Source: Galeruca laticollis (lineage: Eukaryota > Arthropoda > Insecta > Coleoptera > Chrysomelidae). Taken from it: a stretch of 64,000 nt of DNA. The notes under the pieces were generated by a model, which searched no databases, was not told where the DNA came from, and saw nothing but the letters and a program-made list of their open reading frames with translations. Location of the stretch: contig OY998179.1 in assembly GCA_963921935.1 (NCBI GenBank), forward strand, positions 23,495,114-23,559,113. Direction: 5' to 3'. Below are positions 21,370 to 30,400 of the stretch, piece after piece (position 1 is the first letter of the stretch; each line of letters opens with the position of its first letter). Both the position numbers and the translations under genes were made by a program.

Positions 21370-22244
21370 AAGATAGCTTAGGAATGTTTGTAGTGAATGA
21401 ATTTCCAGGTAATTTCTTTCAATACCATTGGAAACCTTAGTAAATAGATTTAGCACTGTATATATTAAGACATTTTTATATTTTACCTTCATTCGTTTTG
21501 ACAAAGCTACTGTGTTAGTGAAACGCGTCAACAAGTTTAAATTGAACATTAGTTCAAATATATGAAGATTTAAACAAACTATATTGTTTTATTTCATCGT
21601 TTAGTATGGATCTTCATCAAGTAAAAGCCTCATCTATTCGACTTTTATTTATATCAAAATTAGCCTGGCACTAGGAATATTTTAAATGTAAAGACCGCTC
21701 ATAGACATAGTTAAGTAACTGAAACGAATTAGGGGAGAGGGGGATACATTTGAACATGGGGCACATTAAACACTTTTAAATTTACCGCCACTGTCATCTC
21801 CGGGTAGGTAGTTCTGACAATTTTCATACTGACGCTTCTGCACTGACATGCAAGTGTTCAGTTTTCAGTTGTTTTGTAATACTTATGGTGAGAGCATGTG
21901 CTTATTGTTTTTGCGTCGTGAAATTGATTTATAAAAGTGCAATAACTTTGATTTGGTAAGTAGCTTTTGTTTTTAGAGCTATATACTTATTAAAGGAAAT
22001 ATACTTGTTACCTTTTTCTGTGAATAACATCAATTTTTTATTCATGAAAATATTAGATATGGTCTCCTGGGGCAGATTTGGGGTATATTTGAATAGCGTT
22101 CAAATGTATCCCAACAAAAGTTTGTTATATTAATTTTTTGTCTATAGTTCAGAAAAATAACGGTGCGCACATATTATAAGAAAAACGATTCAAATCAGAG
22201 ATTATAGAGGACGATATGTCCGCTGCTATACGTGCTACGAGGTA

Positions 22245-22963
22245 GTAAAATATGTCAATAAGAGAGGCTGTAGCAGCCTATGGCATAGGTCACACCGCTT
22301 TATACTACAAATTCAAAAAGTACAATTTAGAGGAAAGTAGAAGAGATTATAGTTCCAAATATACAGCTAAGCAGGTTTTTACAATGCAGCAGGAAACATT
22401 ATTAAATTCCTAATGCGCTAAACTAGTTAAATGCACCTATCCAGAAAAATGGGAAAGATCAGAAATGGCTGGCTTAGATTGGTTGAAATTTTTTATGCGA
22501 CGGCATGAACAGTTAACGCTCAGAAAATCTGGAAATACTTGTTTTGCGCGTGCAACTAGTTTTAATAAAACAAACTGCCAATTTTTTGACAACTATGAAC
22601 GAGCTCTATAACCCATTTACACCGCAAGAAGTTTTTAATTTAGATGAAATTGGCGTGACACTAGTCCAGGTACCAAACGTGGTTGCCCAAAAAGATACAA
22701 AACAAGTCAGGCAAGTAGTATCCGCTGAAAGAGGTCAATTAGTGGCGACGTGTACCATCGTACAGGCGACCCGAAATACGTTTCCTCCAGTTTTTGTTTT
22801 TCCGAGGGCGAAGTTTCACGATCGAATGCTAAGAGGAGGTCCAGCTGGAGCTATTAGTTTTGCAAACAGGCCAAAGACTGGATGGATGACTGCCTCTTTA
22901 TTTACTAAAGTTTTGGAACATATACAGACACACACTAAATATTCAAAAGAAGACTCCTTATGA
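22245..22963 (+). pseudogene. Pogo-like transposase, N-terminal half
   Basis: An HTH start is legible near 22245 (MSIREAVAAYGIGHTALYYK), a psq-type DNA-binding helix set. A stop follows near 22410, then EKWERSEMAGLDWLKFFMRR near 22450-22500, the second DNA-binding half (CENP-B type). After a frameshift, VFNLDEIGVTLVQVP carries the first catalytic Asp near 22645. VSAERGQLVATCTIV and then FPPVFVFPRAKFHDRMLRGG lead to KTGWMTASLFTKVLEHI. It breaks at SKEDSL (22960), where LINE sequence starts. The downstream half is at 24984-25582. Confidence 0.7.
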
Positions 22964-22969
22964 ATTTGA

Positions 22970-23575
22970 ATGTGAAATTCCAGAAGTTGTAGCAAATACT
23001 CAATTTTTCCCCAATATGTCGAGTTATGACAAAGTCAGTAATTATAAGGGTCATCGTATTTTAGAATGAATGTCTGATAAAAACTTTTTGTTAATATATG
23101 GTCATATAAAAACAGTCAGACTTGCTAACTTCTGTTTGTAATACATTAGGGCAAAGTGTAATTGATCTCTGTTTCTGTAGTACTGATAAGCTTGAATTAA
23201 TTAAAAAAATTGGTGTGCTGGATGATCAATATTTATTTGACAAAATTTCAGTAGTTATATCCTTCAGCTCTGTAATAAGAAATAATAATATTACTCCTAC
23301 TAAATCATCATTCACTAGCTTAAATTGGGACAGAACCAAAGTAATTGATTTTAAAATTTCAATTCAATGCTTAACAAATGTAGGAGTAATTGGAGAAGTG
23401 AACGATTTGTATGATAATCTCTGTAGCACTATATGGGATGTAGCAAAACGTAAGGGTTTAGTTTCAGTAAAATATTTTAATAGTACAAACTTACAACGGT
23501 CCAATTATTGTTTTTTTTTTGTTAGTCCCAATGGGGTCAGGGTTCGTACCCTAATAGTTGCCGCTCGACCATGAA
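22970..23575 (+). mobile_element. LINE endonuclease-domain fragment
   Basis: The frame 23122-23574 contains SVIDLCFCSTDKL and FDKISVVISFSS, which resemble the end of a LINE endonuclease (VIDLxFCS, then an SDHxxI-type motif that is degenerate here). The following FTSLNWDRTKVIDFK-like linker precedes RT in Jockey/CR1-type elements. No RT follows, so it is a short dead fragment inside the pogo-like relic. The exact left edge, between 22963 and 23120, is uncertain. Confidence 0.5.
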
Positions 23576-23579
23576 TTAT

Positions 23580-24960
23580 ATTGTGCATCCCCAGTCGCAA
23601 ACGCTAAGCAGAGTCTCATCCTAAGTTCTTAGCGAACAATTAGAATCCTCAGACTATACTTTCCTGCAATTCCTCCTGGTTTGTTTCTAAGAAAGTATCT
23701 AAATAGGACGCTCTCCTTCTGCATAGAGCAGAACAGTCTAATATAACATGCTTTTAAATTTATTCTTCCTACATTGATTTTTGTTACGTCAATCCCCATT
23801 TTCGTTAGGTGTATATTGAATAACCAATGGCCAGCCAAGACTTCTACCACTTTTCGCAGTTCTTTTCTGCCCAATCTAAGAGCATCTGCTGCATCGGAAC
23901 TCGATGGTCCCTTGAACATATTTTTGGATTGAGCATGCCCCACAACCTTGTTTCAGCGCTTTTGGTGTTCACTTGACAACCAGTTGGAGACAGTTTTTCG
24001 TACGACGCTATAGGAAGGACCGCATGCTGGTTATGGTCCCATGCGGGAGCTCCTTTCTTGGCACGCATAGCAGCTCCCTCAGTTCCAGCTACACCTACAC
24101 TTGGTACCCAAGTGAGAATTACCTTATTGGCTTTTGCCTAGGTTTTCAAGGTATTATGACAGTTCCACAATATCTTCGAAGTATAGCTGTGGCTGGCTAG
24201 GGCCATAAGAGCCGCCCGACTGTCGTGTTCATATAACTAGTATTTTTATTATATTTTCTATCTAAACATATTCTGCCGCATTCGGTTAGTGCAGCTATTT
24301 CTGCTTGGAATGCGGTCGGCAGCCTACCCAGGCATACGATTATTGGCCTGACGCCGTAGACACCTGCTCCTGTGCCCGATTGGGTCTTTGACGCATCGGT
24401 GTACATATGTTGAGGTTCTCTCTGAGCCTATTCATCTCTGCCATTCAAGTTGACGTGATATGGTATCTCAGTTTCCACGATCTTCTGCATTCTATCAGGT
24501 GACATTTCAAGTATGTCGTACCTCATAGTATCGTGTATTTTGGTATGTTTCATAGCAACCAGTTGCTGTTACACTGCATACTATATGCAGCCATTTTGGC
24601 CTCCCCCTCTATGTATACATCTAGGGGAGGGGGTCTTTAGCCTATGATGCTTAGATACGCAGAACACTGCACATTGGAAAATGTTTTAGCGCCTGATCTT
24701 TGTTGGACTTTAGGCCACCACCCACTTGCGCCATACATCATCATTGGTCTGATTACCTAAGTGTATAGCCAGTTTACCATTGACGTAGTTAAACCCCAAG
24801 TGCACCCAATCGCTCGTCTCATCGTTATTAATGTCATGTGTGAATGGCTTTCGATGCCTGCTAAATAACTGTTCCAGGTTAGCTTGTCATCTAACCGGAT
24901 TCCCGGGTATTTTGCTTCTCTGGCAACCTTTGTCTGATCGCCGAAGAGTTTTGGCACCTT
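23580..24960 (-). mobile_element. LINE 3' fragment with RNase H, inverted within the pogo-like relic
   Basis: On the minus strand, EAKYPGIRLDDKLTWNSYLA at about 24910-24860 is the post-RT conserved segment. MYTDASKTQSGTGAGVYGVR near 24406-24350 is the RNase H start with its catalytic Asp. VFQAEI-type sequence follows (LPTAFQAEIAALTECGRI). Near 23860-23790, LAGHWLFNIHLTKMGI and a Cys-containing tail end the ORF. The same family as the LINEs at 978-6480 is likely. It is 5'-truncated in the palm domain and frameshifted. Confidence 0.65.
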
Positions 24961-24983
24961 ACCACGTTTGGTTGTTTCGTAAA

Positions 24984-25582
24984 ATGATTGCCTCTTTATT
25001 TATTGAAGTTTTGGAACATATACGCAAACACACTAAATGTTCAAAAGAAGACCCCATATTTATTTTTATGGACAATTACGACCGTCACTGCTCCTTGGAA
25101 GCAGTTATATATGCCAAGGAAAATGGAATAGTCTTGGTAACTTTTTCTTCTCACTACACCCACTGGATGCAACCATTGGATGTTGCAGAGTGATGGGTCC
25201 ATTTAAATCAAAGTATTCTTTCGCGCAAAATGACTGGCTTCTTTCCAATCCCGAGAAGACACTAACAATCCATCATTTGACTGAATTAGCCAACACTGCT
25301 TTTGTAAATTCATTCACAATTAAAAATATCACCTCTGGATTTACTAAAACTGGTACATGGCCGATTTCCAGAAATGCTTTCTCAGATGGAGAATTTGAAG
25401 CGGCTTTTGTGAGAGATAGGCTTCTCGATCAGATCGCACAGTCACAGCAAATTGCTCCGAATTTTAATAAAAAAAGTACTGAAGAACCCATCACTACTTT
25501 AGAAGAACTTCAAGTCGGTCCTTCAAATGCAGATAGACTTTTCGATCAGGATGCATATATGCACAGCAAATTGCTTGAATAA
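24984..25582 (+). pseudogene. Pogo-like transposase, C-terminal half
   Basis: It resumes MIASLFIEVLEHIRKHTKCS, repeating about 65 bp already present at 22890-22955 with several differences. FIFMDNYDRHCSLEAV (second catalytic Asp) and HYTHWMQPLDVAE (third Asp) follow up to a frame change at about 25190. The other frame then gives MGPFKSKYSFAQNDWLLSNP and TKTGTWPISRNAF, typical of the post-DDE region. Because the repeated 65 bp differ, the halves may come from two copies rather than one simple insertion. Confidence 0.7.
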
Positions 25583-26327
25583 AAAGACTACTTAAGAATC
25601 CATCATTACTTTAAAAGAACCCCAAGCAAGCCGCTCCTTCAAATGCGGTCACACAGATTAATTTCTGTAGAATTACAATGCCAAATTTAAAAACTTTGGA
25701 TGACATCTTCATTGACCAATAAAAATAATATACACTACAGGGCTCCAAGCAAGGGAAATTTAAAGAAAAACTCGAGAAAACGAAAATGAAGAATTTTAAC
25801 TGAAACGTCTGAGAAAAATAACCTACTTAGTTGACTATTGGTGCGTAAGAGCGCAAGGAGATTGTTCGTCGATTTTTCGGACAACAGATCTAATTTATTA
25901 CGATATTCCAGAACACATTGTGAGTATTAAAATTATTTTATTATAATCTATACAGGCCAAATCCATTTTTCATGTGTATGGCTTCAAATATGTATTTTAT
26001 CGCATCAAAATGCAATGAAGAGTTGAAAAAACTAGATGTTGACATTTTCTGACGTTATTTTCAGTATGTATCCACATTGAATACGCACGGCCACAATATC
26101 TATTTTTGAATATTACAGCCGCATGTATCCAGCCTGGATACACGAACTGGCAACAATGTCAAACTAAAATAGAACAGGTGTATGCAATAATTGGAGGCAA
26201 ATCTTGCAGTGACTTTTCATTAGTTGTGCGAGGTTTATGCACTGTATCGAACGTGTATACAAAATCTCCTCTCTGGTTGGAAGTTTATTACTGTTACATT
26301 ATTTGATAACGCATATTTGGAAAAAAT

Positions 26328-26935
26328 ATGTCGTACGAAAAAGAACAATCACGTTTACATAATTTGATGCAGGAATTGTTGTCGGACGAAGAGAATTCGC
26401 TATTCGGGGATGTTTACTCATCAGACGAATATCACCCAGAAAGTTATAATAGTAGTGATAGTGATAGTAGCTTACTTTCTGCAAGTTTCAGAAAAAGTAA
26501 ACGAATGAAAATGAAAAAAACCAGATCATCTGGTCAAGGTGAGTTGATGATTCACTCAAAACTATATACCCAAAATATTTCGAGATCCAAAACTATTTAC
26601 CAAACTTTTTTTACAGATATTCACCGGCCCAGTACGAGTTCAATATCGCATTCAGCAGAAAATGAAACTATATCTGCCAGAAAATCTTGCAGCACGATTC
26701 ATATCACAGAAACCATTGAAGATGTCATTGCTCAGTTTCGACTGGATGAATCTTCTTCAGAGCCCGAGGATACCTCACCCCCAATAGGGGATCCTATATG
26801 GGGACCAGTGCGAGGCAATAACCTAAAACACTTTCCGTTGACGGAACCGAATCCTGGAGTAAAAGCAGAAATATATGAACGGTTCTACGATAAAACACCT
26901 TATGATTTTTACAAACTTATGGTAACTGATGACAT
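26328..26935 (+). CDS. piggyBac transposase, 5' part (interrupted)
   Basis: The frame opens MSYEKEQSRLHNLMQELLSD and has a long acidic, Ser-rich N-terminus (residues 13-60) that is typical of piggyBac proteins. A KxKRMKMKK basic patch and a Thr/Ser-rich linker follow. PIWGPVRGNNLKHFPLTEPN is at about residues 145-164, and KAEIYERFYDKTPYDFYKL marks the start of the catalytic fold. The frame is open up to the insertion at 26936 and continues in phase at 33153 once the LTR element and one GACAT copy are discounted. The starting Met is the first in frame after an upstream non-coding end. Confidence 0.8.
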
Positions 26936-27187
26936 TGTTTAATTTCTAACTTGTCTAACTGCTAACATGATAGCTTAAATATTTTTTCAATTCAACCTTG
27001 GAAGTTTTTCTGTCAGTTACAAAAAATTTGTCAATGTCAAAAATAAAAATTTCTACTTCATAAATTATATTTGATTTTTATCAACGATTCAAGATAATTT
27101 GAATGATATCCAATCCTTCCAAGTGAAATAAGAGCTATTGAAGCTTTATGTGTGTTTAAGGAATAATCGTTCGTTTATTCCCATACA
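26936..27187 (+). repeat. 5' LTR of BEL/Pao element
   Basis: 252 bp, starting TGTTTAATTTC and ending CCCATACA. It differs from the 3' LTR at three sites (TTTG/TGTG near 27029, a T/A in a TAAA-ATAT context near 27064, and T/C in AAGATAATTT/AAGACAATTT). The preceding GACAT is the target duplication. Confidence 0.93.
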
Positions 27188-27420
27188 TAAATTTGATCCC
27201 TCGAGTCGGACAGAGCATAAAACCAGCGATAAATCCTAATTATTAAAATTGGAAAATGGAATGTGTGTCTGGTATCTGGTAATTGGACTGGACCGATTGT
27301 GAATTGGACTTTGTCAAGGACTCATTCAGGTCAGACGTTTCCAATATATTTTTTATTTTTTGAACTGTTTTCGCACACAGTTTGCAAACTTTTTTTACGT
27401 ATATAAACCTGTAATCAAAC

Positions 27421-30400
27421 ATGGATCCGGATGCGTTGTTATTAAAAGCGCACGCCGCTCGAAGAACTGCTAAAGGTAGTATCACTAGAATAGAGAATTT
27501 TATCAATGCAAATGCAGGTAATTTATTGCATAAACTTGAATATGATACCAGGTTAGAGCTACTTGAAACTTCTTTCAAAAAATTTTGTGAGTCTCAGGAC
27601 GTCATTGAGGGCTCCGAGACAGATCTTGATAAGATTGGTGACCCTAGTGACTATGAAGAAAAATATTGTACTTTAAAAACTCAATTAAAAATTTTGATTG
27701 ATCATTCTTCTCCTAAAGATAATGCTACCGTTCAAGGTACAAACCAACAAGGTCATCACGCAAATTCCATACAAAATGTTAATGTTAAAACAGAGGTAAA
27801 ATCTAAGATGCCTGAAATTGTAATTGACAAATTTGCAGGTGGGCACCAAAGTTGGAATGGTTTCTATGATATTTTTAAAGCCCTTGTTTTAGACAATGAT
27901 GATTTGGCAGAAATACAAAAACTTATTTATTTAAAATCAAATTTACTGGGTGAACCTCAAAAATTAATTTCAAATTTACCATTGGTCGCCTCTAATTTGT
28001 CAGTAGCAATTGACATACTTAAGGAAAGATATGAAAATAAGTTAGCGAATATTTACGTTCACATCAAGGGCCTATTAGACGTTCCATCAATAAATAAAAG
28101 TAATTCAATGAATTTGCGTAACTTTGTTGTCACAGTTAAACAGCACACTGAGTGCTTAAAAAATTTGAATGTTCCTATAGCAGAGTGGGATTTGATTTTG
28201 GTGTATATTTTGTCCCAAAAACTAGACATTAACACTAGACGTGGGTATGAATTGGAAAGAGGTCCTACTCTTTTACCTACTTTAGACGGGTTCCTCAAGT
28301 TCGTTGAGAAAAGATGTCAGGCTGCTGAAAATTTGGTTTCGCCAGAGTTGCCTCGTAAAAACTCTAATTTTGCTAATGTAGATAAAAAGTTAAGTTGTTT
28401 GTTTTGCAAAATGTCAAATCATAACATGTTTAAATGCTTTAAATTCAAAGAATTGCCATTGAATAAAAGAAAACAGTTTATATTTTCAAATCGGTTTTGT
28501 TTAAAATGTTTTGCTCCACATCATGTAAGTCAATGTGAGTGGAAGAATTGCCCTATTTGCGGCGAAGCTCATAATTCCCTATTACATGCGGGAAATTCTG
28601 TCGATTATTCGTCAAAATCTAATAATTCTCACAATAATACAATAAATGCTCAACAAAATTCGAGTTTTGATTCCAATCGTGGGCCTACCAATCACAAACA
28701 AAAAGGTTATTCCATGAACAAATCGAGTAGTAACTCAGATCAAGCTTCTAACATAGAACAAATACAAAATTCGGAGGTTACTCAAGCTTCCACTAGTGAC
28801 AAGCTTGGGGCACAATCCAACACTATGTCAAGCCTTTTTATAAACCAAAAATCTCATATTTTATTGGCAACTGCATCCGTACATGTTTCAAATAACAATG
28901 GCCATTTAATATCTGCCAGAGCCGTGCTTGATAGTGGGTCTCAAGTATCACTAATCACACATAAATTAGCGAAAAGACTACAATACCCTACCTATAATAA
29001 AAACTTGTCAATTTGTGGTGTATCAGGTCACATGCAAGTAAGTGAAGGAATAGATATTAAATTGTTCTCAAAGGTTGACCCAACAAAAACATTTGAAGTA
29101 AATTGTTCAGTAACAAATTTTATTTCTTCTAAGCTGCCTCAATTCCCTCTACAAACAGATCGATTAGAAATCCCTTGTAGTATCGTCTTGGCCGACTCAA
29201 ATTATGATGTTCCAGATCACGTAGATTTGTTATTAGGAGCAGATGTTTATTATTCATTACTTTTACCTGGTCTGATTAACCTTGGGGACAACCTACCCAT
29301 ATTACAAAATACTCATCTTGGTTGGGTGGTAGGAGGTGTCCTATCCCCAACAATCTTGTCAAATTTTATAACATGTGATCAAGTTCCCTCACATTCTTTA
29401 TTCATTAATTTCAATCAAATCGACAATTTGCTGCAAAAATTCTGGGCAGTTGAAGATGTGCCACAAGGACGTATTTTATCAAGTGAAGATGAACTTTCTG
29501 AACAAATATTTAAGGATACCACAAAAATTTTGGATAATGGTAGATTTCAAGTGGATATGCCATTTAAATCGCCCGTTGAGAGTTCTAAACTAGGCGAATC
29601 TTTTTCATATGCCAAAAAACGTTTTCTTTCATTAGAGAAAAGATTGCATCAAAATAAGTCATTGTTTGACCAATATTCAGAGTTTATTAAAGAATACATC
29701 AACTTAGGTCATGCACGGTACATTCCTCTTGATCTTAAAAATATTCACAATAACCACAAATATTTTATACCTCACCATTGTGTGATTCGCAATGATAAAG
29801 TTACAACGCGTCTCAGAGTGGTCTTCGACGCGTCCCTAAAAACCACCTCGGGATATTCATTAAACGACATATGTCTAAAAGGGCTTGTTGTTCAGCCAGA
29901 GCTATTTGACATTTTGTGTCGCTTTAGAGCTTATATGTTGGCTGTTGTTGCAGACATCGAAAAGATGTACCGGCAAATCTTGATTAATTCTGATCACATT
30001 TACCTACAAAACATCTTATGGCGAGAAAATATAACAGATGATATTAAATGCATTGAATTGTTAACTGTTAGCTACGGAACAAATTTTGCACCTTATGTAG
30101 CCACTCGTTGTCTCGTTGAATTGGCAGACATGTATAAAAAAGAATTTCCGTTGGCAGCTATGGCAATCCAAACTCAAACATACGTTGACGATGTGTTGGC
30201 TGGAGCTGACTCTTTCGAGGAGCTCTGTGAACTGAAAACCCAATTAATAAAATTACTTAATTTAGGCCAATTTACACTTCATAAATGGTGTTCAAATTCC
30301 ATTGAATTTATGAACAATTTTACCTCAGAAACTGAATCCAAAAACTACTCTATAAATTCTGAGAGTAATTCCAATAAAGTGCTGGGTGTTTTTTGGGAGC

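Larger units (their letters stand above)
18526..21639 (-). mobile_element. Penelope-like retroelement arranged as an inverted dimer
   Basis: A minus-strand copy (about 20570 down to 18526) with RT and GIY-YIG regions is joined head-to-head to a 5'-truncated plus-strand copy (about 20571-21602), making a giant palindrome. A 37-bp unpaired tail (21603-21639) follows. GACTTTTATTTA is duplicated at 18514-18525 and 21640-21651, so the whole dimer was inserted as one unit. Penelope-like elements carry an RT related to telomerase plus a GIY-YIG endonuclease and are known to yield inverted, truncated copies. The arms look highly similar over 1 kb. Both copies carry frameshifts. Confidence 0.85.
21732..25900 (+). 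mobile_element. Second pogo-like transposon relic, interrupted by LINE fragments
   Basis: The left end GGGGAGAGGGGGATACATTT follows a TA at 21730-21731. Such GGGGATACATTTGAACA-type ends are seen on insect pogo-like elements. The transposase begins near 22245 and breaks at about 22960. It resumes at about 24984 and ends near 25582, with a Lys-rich remnant (SKGNLKKNSRKRK-like) to about 25850. The space between holds pieces of at least two LINEs. I could not find the matching right inverted repeat, so the right boundary is approximate. Confidence 0.6.

Noticed and set aside
24831..25193. 120-aa plus-strand ORF as one gene
   Set aside because: The first third is antisense to a LINE and only the part from 24984 is transposase.
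26106..26306. 66-aa frame left of piggyBac
   Set aside because: It lies in the element's subterminal repeats.
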